This document shows positions 25,539 to 35,248 of a stretch of 64,000 nt of DNA, one piece after another. The notes beneath the pieces are model-generated. The model was not told where the DNA came from and made no database searches. It worked only from the letters and a program-made list of their open reading frames with translations. Source of the DNA: Methylomonas methanica (GTDB lineage: Bacteria; Pseudomonadota; Gammaproteobacteria; Methylococcales; Methylomonadaceae); assembly GCA_001644045.1 (NCBI GenBank), contig LUUF01000052.1, positions 1-64,000 on the forward strand, written 5' to 3'. A program made the translations under genes and the position numbers. Each line of letters starts with the position of its first letter. Position 1 is the stretch's first letter.

Positions 25539-26177
25539 TTAGCGATAGGCGCCGACGTAAGGATTGCTGCGCATTTCCGCGTCAAAGGTAGACATCGGGC
25601 CGTGGCCGGGGATGAATTTCACGTCCTCGCCCAAGGGCCAAAGTTTTAACTGAATCGAGTCGATTAAGGTTTCATAGTTGCCTTTCGGAAAATCGGTGCG
25701 ACCTATCGAGCCTTTGAATAACACATCGCCCACCAGCGCCAGGCGCTGTGTTTCGCTAAAAAACACCACATGGCCGGGCGTATGACCGGGGCAGTGGATA
25801 ACCTGTAACACTTCGTTGCCAACGTTAACCGTGTCGCCGTCGTTCAACCAACGCTGCGGGGTGAAGCCGGCCGATTCCGGAAAACCGAACATCCGGCATT
25901 GCTCCGACAGGGCTGCGATCCAGAAATCATCTTCAATATGCGGGCCGATGATCGGCAACGAGAGTTTTTCAGCCAACTCGGCCACGCCGCCGACATGATC
26001 GAGATGGCCATGGGTGACCAGAATCGATTCCAACTCCACGCCTTGCTTTTTGACTTCCTTCAGCAATACATCGATGTCGCCGCCCGGATCGACCAGGGCA
26101 GCTATATTGGTTTGTTCGCAGACCAGTAAGGTGCAGTTTTGTTGGTAGGCGGTGACGGGGATGATGGTGTAGCGCAT
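25539..26177 (-). CDS. MBL-fold metallo-hydrolase (glyoxalase II-like)
   Basis: The 212-residue protein has the binuclear zinc motif THGHLDHVGG near residue 55, then HCPGHTPGHVVFF near 128, GDVLFKGSIGRTD near 150 and a final HGPMS. This is the small YcbL/GloB-like class that opens thioesters such as S-lactoylglutathione. In formaldehyde-handling bacteria such enzymes can also act on S-formyl adducts, but nothing here shows that. It lies between the nsrR gene and sucB, convergent with nsrR, and has its own ATG at 26177. The fold is certain; the substrate is unknown. Confidence 0.85.
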   Translation of the reverse strand: MRYTIIPVTAYQQNCTLLVCEQTNIAALVDPGGDIDVLLKEVKKQGVELESILVTHGHLDHVGGVAELAEKLSLPIIGPHIEDDFWIAALSEQCRMFGFPESAGFTPQRWLNDGDTVNVGNEVLQVIHCPGHTPGHVVFFSETQRLALVGDVLFKGSIGRTDFPKGNYETLIDSIQLKLWPLGEDVKFIPGHGPMSTFDAEMRSNPYVGAYR

Positions 26178-26202
26178 GCTTGGTCAGTATTGGATTTGCA
26201 GG

Positions 26203-26222
26203 GCTCCCGTTTGCACGGGAGC
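26203..26222 (-). terminator. Hairpin after sucB
   Basis: A perfect 8-bp stem GCTCCCGT/ACGGGAGC with a 4-nt loop lies 14 nt beyond the sucB stop on the minus strand. There is no U-run, so termination strength is uncertain. Confidence 0.45.
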
Positions 26223-26235
26223 GAGAGTATGGGAT

Positions 26236-27414
26236 TTAGATGTTCAACAGCAAATGCGCGGGCGCTTCCAAACATTCCTTGATGATACCCAAAAACTGTA
26301 CCGCTTCCTTGCCGTCCACCAATCGATGGTCGTAGGACAAGGCCAGGTACATGATCGGCCGGATCACGATTTCGCCGTTTTCCACTACCGGCCGGTCTTT
26401 AATCGCATGCATACCCAGAATCGCGCATTGCGGCGGATTCAGGATAGGTGTGGACAACATGGAACCGAAGATGCCGCCGTTGGTAATGGTAAAGGTACCG
26501 CCGCTCAGATCTTCGACGCTGATCGAGCCGTTGCGGGCTTTGTTGCCGAAATCGTGGATGCCTTTTTCGATGCCGGCAAAATCCAGTTGGTCGGCGTCGC
26601 GCAGAATCGGCACGATCAAGCCGCGCGGCGTGGTGACGGCAATGCCGATGTCGTAATAGCCGTGGTAAATGATGTCGCTGCCGTCTATTGACGCGTTGAT
26701 GGCCGGAAAGCGTTTCAGCGCTTCGATCGAGGCTTTCACGAAAAAGGACATGAAGCCCAGTTTGATATTGTGTTTGGTCTCGAAGCGGTCTTTGTATTGA
26801 TTGCGCAGATCGATCACCGCTTTTAAGTTCACCTCATTGAAGGTGGTTAGCATCGCGGCGTTTTGTTGGGCTTGCAGCAAGCGCTCGGCAACTTTCGCGC
26901 GCAGGCGGGTCATCGGCACCCGTTGTTCCGGACGCAGGCTGGCGATGGCGGTTGCCGACAGTGGCGAGTGAGTTTCCGCCGCCGGCGCGGGAGCGGGTGG
27001 GGCGTCCTGCTGTTGTTCGTTCAAGAAGCCCAATACATCACTTTTCAGAATTCGGCCGTGTTTGCCGGAGCCGGCAATAGCTTGCGGATCAAGGTCTTTT
27101 TCGGCGACCAGTTTGCGAACGGAAGGGCTAAGAATGGCTTCTTCGGCTTTTTCGTTCGCCGGAGCCGGTTTGGCTTGCTGGGCGTCCAGTTTGGCCAGCA
27201 GTTGACCGCCGACCACGGTTTCGCCGTCCTGAACCACCAGCTCGACCAGCGTGCCGGATTTTGGCGCCGGTACTTCCAGGATGACTTTGTCGGTTTCGAG
27301 ATCGGCCAGATTATCGCCTTCGTTCACCCATTCGCCGGCCTGTTTGTGCCATGCGACCAGGGTGGCGTCGGACACGGATTCGGGAAGGCTGGGGACCAGA
27401 ATTTCAAAGCTCAT
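26236..27414 (-). CDS. sucB: 2-oxoglutarate dehydrogenase E2 (dihydrolipoyl succinyltransferase)
   Basis: SucB transfers the succinyl group from E1 to CoA. The 392-residue protein has an N-terminal lipoyl domain ([12 protein letters not shown], lipoyl Lys near 43), a linker, a peripheral-subunit-binding domain ([15 protein letters not shown] near 110) and a catalytic domain ending with [17 protein letters not shown]. The start is taken at 27414, [13 protein letters not shown], because the conserved lipoyl domain begins there; an extension to 27528 would only read sucA sequence. It overlaps the sucA end by 11 nt, so the genes are coupled. No lpd or sucCD follows in the window. Confidence 0.96.
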   Translation of the reverse strand: MSFEILVPSLPESVSDATLVAWHKQAGEWVNEGDNLADLETDKVILEVPAPKSGTLVELVVQDGETVVGGQLLAKLDAQQAKPAPANEKAEEAILSPSVRKLVAEKDLDPQAIAGSGKHGRILKSDVLGFLNEQQQDAPPAPAPAAETHSPLSATAIASLRPEQRVPMTRLRAKVAERLLQAQQNAAMLTTFNEVNLKAVIDLRNQYKDRFETKHNIKLGFMSFFVKASIEALKRFPAINASIDGSDIIYHGYYDIGIAVTTPRGLIVPILRDADQLDFAGIEKGIHDFGNKARNGSISVEDLSGGTFTITNGGIFGSMLSTPILNPPQCAILGMHAIKDRPVVENGEIVIRPIMYLALSYDHRLVDGKEAVQFLGIIKECLEAPAHLLLNI

Positions 27415-30247
27415 GTGTATTTCCTTCGTTGCTGCCATAGAGCGCGGCGTGAACCACCGCGCGTTGTTCGTTAAGATGGGTTTTGTAATTACCGACCGCC
27501 GGTGCCGCCGATGCGACCCGGCCGGCATAGCTGATAGGAATATTCTTGTCTATCAGGTCGAAAAAATGGTGTTTGCTTTGGTACCAGGCGCCTTGGTTTT
27601 TCGGCTCCTCCTGACACCAGACAATATGTTCGATATTAGGATATTTGTCGATTTCGCGTTTGAATTGCTCGTTTGGGAAAGGATAGAGCTGCTCGATGCG
27701 AATAATGGCGACGTGGCGCAGTTGCTCTTGTTCCAGGCGGCGGGCTTCCAGCAGGTCGAAATACACCTTGCCGGCGCACAAGACGATGCGCGTGACATGG
27801 TAGGGGTCGATATCGTCCTGTTCGCCAATCACGTTCAAAAATTCGCCATCGGTCAAATCGCTCAGCGTCGATACCGCCAGTTTGTGGCGCAATAAGCTTT
27901 TGGGGCTCATGACGATGAGCGGCTTACGATATTGGCGCAGCATTTGCCGGCGCAGCAAATGAAAAATTTGCGCAGGTGTAGTGGGGACGCAGACTTGAAT
28001 ATTATGGTCGGCGCATAGCTGTAAATAGCGCTCCAGGCGGGCCGAGGAATGTTCCGGGCCTTGGCCTTCGAAACCGTGCGGCAATAGCATCACCAAGCCG
28101 CTGAGCTTGCCCCATTTGGTTTCGCCGGAGGCGATGAACTGGTCGATTACCACTTGCGCGCCGTTGGCGAAGTCGCCGAATTGCGCTTCCCAAATCACCA
28201 GTTTATTCGGTTCGGTGGAACTGTAACCGTATTCGAAACCCAATACGCCCGCTTCCGAGAGCAGCGAGTTGAAGATTTGCGCCCGGCCCTGGTCTTCGCT
28301 TAGATGCTTGAGCGGGATGAAGTTTTCACCGTTGGCCTGATTCAGCAAAATGGCGTGGCGGTGAGAAAAAGTGCCGCGGCCGATGTCCTGGCCGGTCAGG
28401 CGCATATTGTATTTTTCCAATAGCAGCGTCGCATAAGCCAGATTTTCCGCGAAGCCCCAATCCATCGGGATTTCGCCGGCCGCCATTTTATTGCGGTCTT
28501 CCATGACCTTGGCGACTCTGGGGTGTAATTCAAAACCCTCAGGCAAGCTTTGCAGGCGTTGGTTGCAAAACTGAATATGCTCTAAGGTTATCGAGGTGTC
28601 GGCGGGCGTGTCCCAATGTTTGTTTTGATAAGGCACCCAGCGCGCGGAGTATGAATAAACGTTGTTTTCGATAATCGGCCGCGACACCGGCTGGCCTTCG
28701 TTGAGCAACTGCTGGTAATCCTGCTCCATTTTCTGCACCATGTCTTCCGTGATCACGCCTTCCGCGATTAATTTTTGCGCGTAGATTTGCGGCGGGGTTT
28801 GATGATCGCGGATGGATTTGTACATCATCGGCTGGGTAGCCGCCGGTTCGTCCGCTTCGTTGTGGCCGTGGCGGCGGTAGCAAATCAGATCGATCACGAC
28901 ATCTTTATGAAAGGTGTTCCGGTAATCCAGCGCCAGTTGCGTGACGAAAATCACCGCTTCCGGATCGTCGCCGTTGACGTGAAAAACCGGCGCCTGAATC
29001 ATGTTGGCAACGTCGGTGCAATATAGGGTGGAACGCGCGTCGAACGGATTGCTGGTAGTAAAACCGATTTGATTGTTGATGACGATATGTACGGTGCCGC
29101 CGGTGGAGAAGGCGCGCGTTTCCGACATGTTCAAGGTTTCCATCACAATGCCCTGGCCGGCAAACGCGGCGTCGCCATGAATCAATATCGGCAGAATCGC
29201 ATCGAAACCATCGACGCCGTGCCGATCTTGCCGGGCTTTTACCGAACCTTCCACCACCGGATTGATGATTTCCAGGTGAGAAGGGTTGAAGGCCAATGTC
29301 AAATGAATCGGGCCGCCTGGCGTGGCGATATTGGAGGAAAAACCTTGATGGTATTTGACGTCGCCGGTCAACACGCCGGGCGAGGACGTGTGGGTACCCT
29401 CGAATTCGCCGAACAGTACCGCCGGGCTTTTGCCCAATATATTAATGAGTACGTTCAAGCGGCCGCGATGGGCCATGCCGATCACGATTTCCTTGCCTTT
29501 GTGTTCGCCGGCGCGCTGGATTAATTCGTCCAGAACCGGAATCAAGGACTCGCCGCCTTCCAGTGAAAAACGTTTTTGGCCGACATATTTGCGGTGCAGG
29601 AACCGTTCCAGGCCTTCGGCGGCAATCAGCAATTTCAAAAGCCACTGGCGTTTTTCCGGATGGCTGCTGAAATCCGGTTTGGCACCTTCCAGTTTATCCT
29701 TGATCCAGCGCTTTTTTTCGTCATCGACGATGTGCATGTATTCGCTGCCGATGCTGCCGCAGTAAATCTCGTTAAGCGTTTGAATAATCGCTTTTAAGGG
29801 CAAGCGGTCGACGCCGCACAGGCCGCCGGTGTCGAACAGCGTGCTCATGTCCGCTTCCGTCAAACCATAATATATGGGTTCCAAATCGGCGGGGACGCTT
29901 TGCGATTGACTAAGCGGGTTGTTAGAGGCTATCTGATGGCCTTTGACCCGGTAATGATTGATCAAGCGGGCTACCGCCGATTGTTTCTTGACGCTTTGCT
30001 CGGTAAAGCCCTGCATTCTGGCCAGCCTGCCCGGTTCCGCAATCGCCAGTTTTTCGAAGCGTTCCACAATCACGCTGTGTGGAGTGTCTTCGGTGGCGCC
30101 GCTGCGAATGTGGTCGAAGCGTTGCCGCCAGCTCGGGCTGATGGATTCCGGGTTGCTCAGGTACTGTTCGTATAAGTACTCGATGAAGTGGGCGTTGCCT
30201 CCGTACAATGAGGAGGACTCTTCGAATTGTTTAAGCAGGCTACTCAT
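27404..30247 (-). CDS. sucA: 2-oxoglutarate dehydrogenase E1
   Basis: SucA is the thiamine-diphosphate decarboxylase of the complex, 947 residues long as usual. It begins with the [16 protein letters not shown] helix that docks to E2. Other features are [18 protein letters not shown] near 255, [19 protein letters not shown] near 355, [10 protein letters not shown] near 410, and the C-terminal [12 protein letters not shown]. It is divergent from the DUF2914 gene across about 140 bp that should contain its promoter. Type I methanotrophs were long thought to have a broken tricarboxylic acid cycle, so a full sucAB is noteworthy. Activity cannot be judged from the sequence. Confidence 0.97.
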   Translation of the reverse strand: MSSLLKQFEESSSLYGGNAHFIEYLYEQYLSNPESISPSWRQRFDHIRSGATEDTPHSVIVERFEKLAIAEPGRLARMQGFTEQSVKKQSAVARLINHYRVKGHQIASNNPLSQSQSVPADLEPIYYGLTEADMSTLFDTGGLCGVDRLPLKAIIQTLNEIYCGSIGSEYMHIVDDEKKRWIKDKLEGAKPDFSSHPEKRQWLLKLLIAAEGLERFLHRKYVGQKRFSLEGGESLIPVLDELIQRAGEHKGKEIVIGMAHRGRLNVLINILGKSPAVLFGEFEGTHTSSPGVLTGDVKYHQGFSSNIATPGGPIHLTLAFNPSHLEIINPVVEGSVKARQDRHGVDGFDAILPILIHGDAAFAGQGIVMETLNMSETRAFSTGGTVHIVINNQIGFTTSNPFDARSTLYCTDVANMIQAPVFHVNGDDPEAVIFVTQLALDYRNTFHKDVVIDLICYRRHGHNEADEPAATQPMMYKSIRDHQTPPQIYAQKLIAEGVITEDMVQKMEQDYQQLLNEGQPVSRPIIENNVYSYSARWVPYQNKHWDTPADTSITLEHIQFCNQRLQSLPEGFELHPRVAKVMEDRNKMAAGEIPMDWGFAENLAYATLLLEKYNMRLTGQDIGRGTFSHRHAILLNQANGENFIPLKHLSEDQGRAQIFNSLLSEAGVLGFEYGYSSTEPNKLVIWEAQFGDFANGAQVVIDQFIASGETKWGKLSGLVMLLPHGFEGQGPEHSSARLERYLQLCADHNIQVCVPTTPAQIFHLLRRQMLRQYRKPLIVMSPKSLLRHKLAVSTLSDLTDGEFLNVIGEQDDIDPYHVTRIVLCAGKVYFDLLEARRLEQEQLRHVAIIRIEQLYPFPNEQFKREIDKYPNIEHIVWCQEEPKNQGAWYQSKHHFFDLIDKNIPISYAGRVASAAPAVGNYKTHLNEQRAVVHAALYGSNEGNTHEL

Positions 30248-30386
30248 GCAAACATCCAGGTTTTCGGCAAGTTGAGCCGATTATGTTAGAACTAAAATGT
30301 TATATTACCAAGGACAAAGTGTTGTAACGAGCTAGTGCATCAAGTGATTCCAGTTTCATTTGGTTGATTCAATATTGGGAAAAAAC

Positions 30387-31082
30387 ATGGCTGATAATAA
30401 AGTAGTTATCAAAATTAATTATGATAAGAAACACTCAGGCATAAACACGGAGCCGCAAACGGTAACGGTTTGGCATATTCGCAGGATACTGGTTGCAGTC
30501 CTGGCGTTAGTTTTGATGGCAATATTATTATTTTCATGGTTTGGCGGCGATGACGAAGATAGTCATACTCAGATCGATGCCACGGAAAAAGTTCAACAAT
30601 TTAATAAGCCTGACGTTGAAGTTGTTGCGCAACAAGAGTCGGCGACAGTGGAAAAACCGGTGCCGGCGATTGTTCGTAAGGAATCGGTCAACTCGGAAAG
30701 TGTTAAAAAAATCGACACTATTAAAAAGCCGGCGGCGATTATATTTGATCGCAAGATTATCAGAGCATCTTTAAATAGTAAGCCCAAGGATGACGAACCT
30801 GGCGAGCCGATTAAGTCGCCGCTGAGAGTTATTCCTAATCAAACCACGGAGGTTTTTTATTTTAGCGAGATAAAGAACATGAAAGGTAAGGCTTTGTACC
30901 ATCAATGGTCGCGCAACGGTCAAATCGTGCAGCAAAAACAATTGGATTTAAAAGATAAAATAGCCAAGGTGTGGACTAGTAAAACCTTGTCGGTTAAAGA
31001 TAAAGGCGAATGGCAAGTACAGTTGACGGACAAAAAAGGTAAGGTATATTCCGAGGTCAATTTTTTAGTAAACGCCGAATAA
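30387..31082 (+). CDS. DUF2914 membrane-anchored protein
   Basis: The 231-residue protein has one membrane segment at about 37-55 (ILVAVLALVLMAILLFSW), then a charged, low-complexity linker and a C-terminal DUF2914 domain of about 90 residues (TTEVFYFSEIKNMKGKALYHQW, then GEWQVQLTDKKGKV). DUF2914 has a beta-sandwich feel and no assigned function. The ATG at 30387 has a GGGAA ribosome site; an upstream TTG at 30360 is rejected. It is divergent from sucA and precedes the H-NS-like gene by 62 nt. Confidence 0.8.
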   Translation: MADNKVVIKINYDKKHSGINTEPQTVTVWHIRRILVAVLALVLMAILLFSWFGGDDEDSHTQIDATEKVQQFNKPDVEVVAQQESATVEKPVPAIVRKESVNSESVKKIDTIKKPAAIIFDRKIIRASLNSKPKDDEPGEPIKSPLRVIPNQTTEVFYFSEIKNMKGKALYHQWSRNGQIVQQKQLDLKDKIAKVWTSKTLSVKDKGEWQVQLTDKKGKVYSEVNFLVNAE

Positions 31083-31144
31083 TAGTTTTATTTAGAAACG
31101 CCGGGTGATAGAATTGATTGCGTTTTTTGATTAACGAGGAAAAT

Positions 31145-31462
31145 ATGACTGACTTTAATAAACTCTCCGAAGCCGAATTACAGGCTGTTATTGATAATGC
31201 CGAAAAAGCATTAAAAGAAAGACAATCCAGTAAACGTAAAGAAGTTATCGCGCAAATAAAGGAATTGGCGGCTTCTATTGGCGTAACTGTCGATATTCAA
31301 GACGGCGAGAAGAAATCTGAAAGAAAAACCGGTAAAGTCGCGGCTAGATACCGCAGCCCTAACGATGCATCGTTAACTTGGTCTGGCCGCGGTTTGGCGC
31401 CAAAATGGATGCAGGAACTGTTGGCGTCCGGTCGCAATAAAGCCGAGTTTGAAATCAAATAA
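31145..31462 (+). CDS. H-NS family nucleoid-associated protein
   Basis: The 105-residue protein has an N-terminal helical oligomerisation part (KLSEAELQAVIDNAEKALKE) and a C-terminal DNA-binding domain with YRSPNDASLTWSGRGLAPKW, the H-NS hallmark with the TWSGRG core that grips the AT-rich minor groove. It probably silences AT-rich or foreign DNA. The start is taken at the ATG at 31145 with a GAGGA site, 9 codons inside a longer frame. It is short for H-NS and nearer the Burkholderia/Xanthomonas type. It ends 9 nt before the end of the convergent hydrolase gene. Confidence 0.9.
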   Translation: MTDFNKLSEAELQAVIDNAEKALKERQSSKRKEVIAQIKELAASIGVTVDIQDGEKKSERKTGKVAARYRSPNDASLTWSGRGLAPKWMQELLASGRNKAEFEIK

Positions 31463-31471
31463 TCTTCGGAT

Positions 31472-32245
31472 TTAAACCGTCGGCTGGTTCATCCAGTCTT
31501 TTAAGCGGTTTGCTACCCAGGCTCCATCGTCCAAACACAGATCATGGCCCGCCCACGGGTGCGTGAAGATATCGATTTGCCATTTGTCATGAATGGCGTC
31601 GGAACAAGCCGGTGCGACTAAACGGTCGCCCCGGCCATTCAATAACAGCAATGGCGTCTCCGGTTTTTTCTGGCTAGGCCGATACCGAGCGGCTGCTTTT
31701 AGCTGTTTGACACAATTTGCAAAACTGATAGGCCGGGCTTGCTGTATCGCAGTCCACGCTTCAGCCGTTTGCGGGTAGTGCTCTGGCCGGTTGCTAACTA
31801 ATTGAATGATCGACAATTCCCGTTCGTATAAATCCCGTTCCAGTAATAAGCCAAGAAACTGCGGATAACTCTGCCAACGCATGCGTCGGTAAAACGGGCT
31901 TAGGCCGGCAAAGCTGGTATTGAGCAGAGCGGTTGCGGCGATGTCTTGCGGATAGCGTTGCAGCCATTCCCAGGTCACCATGCCGCCGAGGGAGAAGGCC
32001 AGTACCGTTACCGGCTTTGCCAGTAAGCCGTCCGCTAAAGCCTGGCGGCGGACTTGTATCGTTATCGCTTCAATGCTGTGCGGGCTATGTCCTTGGTAGA
32101 ACCGGCCGGTGCCAGGTAAATCGATGGTGTTAACGGTCGATTGCGGAAAAGTCTGTTGCAATAACTCCGGGAATTTCCCCCAGTGCGCCGCCTCTCGGCA
32201 TAATCCACGCAGTAATAGCCAATGCCGGCCAGCTAACTTATGCAT
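31472..32245 (-). CDS. Alpha/beta-hydrolase
   Basis: The 257-residue protein has the nucleophile elbow FSLGGMV near residue 86, the oxyanion region RGLCREAAHW near 13, an acid region LLNGRGDR near 200, and the catalytic His in WAGHDL near 232. The fold is like BioH, but nothing ties it to biotin: no bio genes are near. It overlaps the M14 peptidase gene by 8 nt, so the two are probably co-transcribed. The substrate is unknown. Confidence 0.82.
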   Translation of the reverse strand: MHKLAGRHWLLLRGLCREAAHWGKFPELLQQTFPQSTVNTIDLPGTGRFYQGHSPHSIEAITIQVRRQALADGLLAKPVTVLAFSLGGMVTWEWLQRYPQDIAATALLNTSFAGLSPFYRRMRWQSYPQFLGLLLERDLYERELSIIQLVSNRPEHYPQTAEAWTAIQQARPISFANCVKQLKAAARYRPSQKKPETPLLLLNGRGDRLVAPACSDAIHDKWQIDIFTHPWAGHDLCLDDGAWVANRLKDWMNQPTV

Positions 32246-33254
32246 ACCAAAGTTCCATGGCCTGCCGCCGCTTATGCTCTTGTTGTTGGCTGTTCAACGT
32301 CGCCCATTTTTGCGGGTAGAGCAGGCTGCGATACAAAAAATCGAACAAGGTTAGATGCCGGCGCATAATGCGCTGTTGGCGATGCGGCAGTAGAGGGTGG
32401 AACAAACCGTGGCGTTGAAACAAATGCGTCGGACTCTTGCGCAGCCAAAGCCAGGAGCCCATTTCCAGGGTTAACGGTAGGAACACGCGTTGCTTGCCGT
32501 GCCGGTCGATAAATTCGTCGTACAGATAATCCCATAAGTCGCCGCTAATCACATATTCCTGGCTCATAGGCTCGATTTTATAGAAATGATGCGGGTAGCA
32601 GCGATCAAACAATTGTTTTAAGCCATATGCTTCCGCGATGCCCGGAAACGGTGTCTGGCAGGACGCATAGGGAAACCATAATCTATCGTGGATACCAAAT
32701 CCGGAATGCAGATCGATAGCAATCGATAGCGGCGCGTCGAACAGATGTTTGTGTACCACCCGGCACAGCGCCTGGGCTTCTTTTTCCATTTTCGATTCAT
32801 CGCCGCGATACCAGGGCAGCTTGGCACTGAAACGCTGGCCGCTGTATAGTCGGGTATTGCCGACGCTTTCGATCGGCGAATTGCGCATCAAATCCACGCC
32901 GTGGCCGTTACATCGGGTGCCCCGAAATACGCCTACCGGGTTGACGATGGGCACGAATACCAACCGCGAGTGTTGCAAGCGGGCGTTAAATTCCTCGTCC
33001 CAATCCAATAGGTGCAAAATGGTTTGTAAGTAGGCCAGTATCACTTCCGAGCCGATTTTCTCTAAACCATGCACGCCGCCGAAAAAAGCTAATACGGGGA
33101 CGTCGGGGCTGTTCGAGCCCAGGCTGATGCAATGGATCGGAAATTGCCTGTGTTTGTAGTTTATCTGCTCGACGATCTCGCAACGGGCGCGGTCGCCGAA
33201 TTGCTCGATCAGCGTTTCCAGCTGTTCCAGCTCCGGGAATGAGCGATTTTCCAT
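32238..33254 (-). CDS. M14-family zinc carboxypeptidase-like protein
   Basis: The 338-residue protein has the zinc motif HGLE within FFGGVHGLEKIGSE near residue 58 (HxxE) and a downstream zinc ligand in AIDLHSGFG near 158. The RNSP segment and the TLEMGSWLWL Glu region (near 268) complete the carboxypeptidase site. No signal peptide is evident, so it may be cytoplasmic. It follows the OlsF-like gene by 13 nt on the same strand and overlaps the hydrolase gene, so these three form a likely operon. The peptidase family is firm; the substrate is unknown. Confidence 0.85.
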   Translation of the reverse strand: MENRSFPELEQLETLIEQFGDRARCEIVEQINYKHRQFPIHCISLGSNSPDVPVLAFFGGVHGLEKIGSEVILAYLQTILHLLDWDEEFNARLQHSRLVFVPIVNPVGVFRGTRCNGHGVDLMRNSPIESVGNTRLYSGQRFSAKLPWYRGDESKMEKEAQALCRVVHKHLFDAPLSIAIDLHSGFGIHDRLWFPYASCQTPFPGIAEAYGLKQLFDRCYPHHFYKIEPMSQEYVISGDLWDYLYDEFIDRHGKQRVFLPLTLEMGSWLWLRKSPTHLFQRHGLFHPLLPHRQQRIMRRHLTLFDFLYRSLLYPQKWATLNSQQQEHKRRQAMELWYA

Positions 33255-33267
33255 TGAGTGCGATTCT

Positions 33268-34989
33268 CTAGCAGGCTAACGATTTTTCGATATAGCGCTG
33301 TCGCTTCTTGGGTGCGATTTTATCGACTTCCACCATGATCAGGCTGTCGATGCAGTTATTAAAGTCCGGATCGATATTGAAGTCGATGAAATGGCAACCT
33401 TTATCGACGCACAATTCCACGTACTGTTTATAAAGCGTGGGGACTTTTACTCCCAATTTTTTCAGCTCGCTATTCAATATTTTGAAGCTGGTGGAATAAT
33501 CTGCGCTAAATTCGGTTGCCGCGAAAGCCTTGCCTTGTTGGGAAATCACGAACGGCGTTCTGGCCTTGGTGTGCTGTAAATCGGAGGCGAACTGTTGTTG
33601 ATAAAAACCGATAATCAGTTCCTTGGCGGCCTGCGGATAGGCATTGCTGATACTGACCGGGCCGAATAGATATTTGATGTCCGGCCGTTCGCGCAAATAA
33701 GCGCCGATGCCGTACCAGAGATAATCCAGGCTGTGCTGTCCCCAATAGCGCGGTTGCACGAAACTGCGGCCCAATTCGATGCTGTAGGGTAGATAGGCCT
33801 CGAATTCGCTGCGCAAATCGAACAGGGTTTGCGTATAAAAACCGTCCACGCCGTGGCTGGCCATGATGGCCGGGCCTTCGCCGACCCGATACGCGCCGAC
33901 GATTTCCAGATCGTTGTCGTCCCAGAGCACGATATGGCTGTAATAAATATCGAATTTGTCCAGATCCAAAGCCAGTCCTGTGCCTTCTTCGACGGTTCTG
34001 AAGGTCAGCTCGCGCAAACGGGCGATTTCCCGCATTACCGGGCAATCGTCCCGAAACTGGTATAAAAAGATCTTCTTGCCGTCGCGGGTTTCGCCGAGTA
34101 ATCGCGACTGGTACAGCGCCTTCTTCACGGCTTTGGTATCGGAAGGATGCACCACGGTGGCGACCGTCTCGAATAGCGCCGGCTTGTTTTTCTTGCCCAG
34201 GTTTTGCACGTGCTTACGGAAGCGCTGACTGAGCTGTTTGTTGCTTTCCTCGCTGTCGGCGATGACTTGGTAAGGCACCGGCGCGCCGACCATGAATTTG
34301 ATTTCCTGGCCTTTCTTGTTGAACATTTCCTTCACCAGCAACATCGTGCCCAGCGGTTTGTACAGCGTCGATGCGCTGTAGAACAAGGCCGAGTTCTTGG
34401 CTTTAATAAAGATAGGCAAGATCGGGCATTGCGCCCGGCGCGCCAACTTAATAAAACCGGATTGCCAGGCGCCGTCGCGGATGCCTTTGGGGGTGATGCG
34501 CGAAACCTCGCCGGCCGGGAAGAAGATGATCGCCTCTTCGTTTTCCAGAGCCTCCAGCATCACCTTATAAACGTCTTTGAGTTTTTTCTTATCAGATAAC
34601 ACATCGACCGGCAGAAAGATCGATTGCAACGGCTCCATGTGCGACAAGACCCGGTTGGCGACGATACGCACATCGGGCCGCACCGAACGAATCAATTTCA
34701 CCAAGGCCAAGCCATCGAGTGTGCCGATAGGGTGATTGGCGACGATCAGCAAGCGGCCTTCGGAGGGGATATTGTTATAGCAATCGTTGCTGACTTGATA
34801 ATTGAATTTGAAGTAATTCAGTAGCTTGTCGAGAAAAGCGAAGCCGCGTAGATGTTGGTTTTTGCGGATAACGTCGTTGAAATCGTCTTCGTGAATCAGT
34901 TTTTTTAAAGCGTTTACTACCAGCTTATTGTCCTTGCCTAATTTAAAGTCCGGATAGGTTTCTTGCAGAATGCGTTCAGCATCGATCAT
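33268..34989 (-). CDS. Fused lysophospholipid acyltransferase and GNAT-like acyltransferase (OlsF type)
   Basis: The 573-residue protein has an N-terminal glycerolipid acyltransferase domain with NHPIGTLDG (HX4D) near residue 86 and FFPAGEVSR near 156. The C-terminal half is of the OlsB/acyl-homoserine-lactone-synthase-like GNAT fold, with IARLRELTFRTVEEGTG near 323 and RSFVQPRYWG near 412. That order is the one described for bifunctional OlsF enzymes, which make ornithine lipids in two acylations. Whether it makes ornithine lipids here or other aminolipids is not shown. It precedes the M14 peptidase gene by 13 nt. Confidence 0.85.
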   Translation of the reverse strand: MIDAERILQETYPDFKLGKDNKLVVNALKKLIHEDDFNDVIRKNQHLRGFAFLDKLLNYFKFNYQVSNDCYNNIPSEGRLLIVANHPIGTLDGLALVKLIRSVRPDVRIVANRVLSHMEPLQSIFLPVDVLSDKKKLKDVYKVMLEALENEEAIIFFPAGEVSRITPKGIRDGAWQSGFIKLARRAQCPILPIFIKAKNSALFYSASTLYKPLGTMLLVKEMFNKKGQEIKFMVGAPVPYQVIADSEESNKQLSQRFRKHVQNLGKKNKPALFETVATVVHPSDTKAVKKALYQSRLLGETRDGKKIFLYQFRDDCPVMREIARLRELTFRTVEEGTGLALDLDKFDIYYSHIVLWDDNDLEIVGAYRVGEGPAIMASHGVDGFYTQTLFDLRSEFEAYLPYSIELGRSFVQPRYWGQHSLDYLWYGIGAYLRERPDIKYLFGPVSISNAYPQAAKELIIGFYQQQFASDLQHTKARTPFVISQQGKAFAATEFSADYSTSFKILNSELKKLGVKVPTLYKQYVELCVDKGCHFIDFNIDPDFNNCIDSLIMVEVDKIAPKKRQRYIEKSLAC

Positions 34990-35248
34990 CGCTCAGTGTC
35001 CTGGAAAAAGGAGTATGGCGGTGATTCTAGTGAGCGAATATGTCAGAAATATGTCAGTCGCAGGCTGATGAAAAAGCTGATCAACCAACCGTTGGCTGGC
35101 GCGTAACGAAGTACGCCATATTGGGGGAGGAGAATGTCGTTGATGTCTATTCTAAGGTGAGATTGTGGTTCTGCTTATCTGATGTCGGCGGGTCGGAACA
35201 GGGTGTCCGGCCCGTTTCAGTCTTCCCTTTACAACGTAATAACGACAA

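Noticed and set aside
26863-27474. Plus-strand open frame of 203 codons across sucB
   Set aside because: It is the antisense reading of sucB, whose lipoyl, binding and catalytic domains are all clear.
31472-32245. Assignment of the alpha/beta-hydrolase as BioH
   Set aside because: The fold fits, but there are no biotin genes nearby and no specific motif, so it is left as a general hydrolase.
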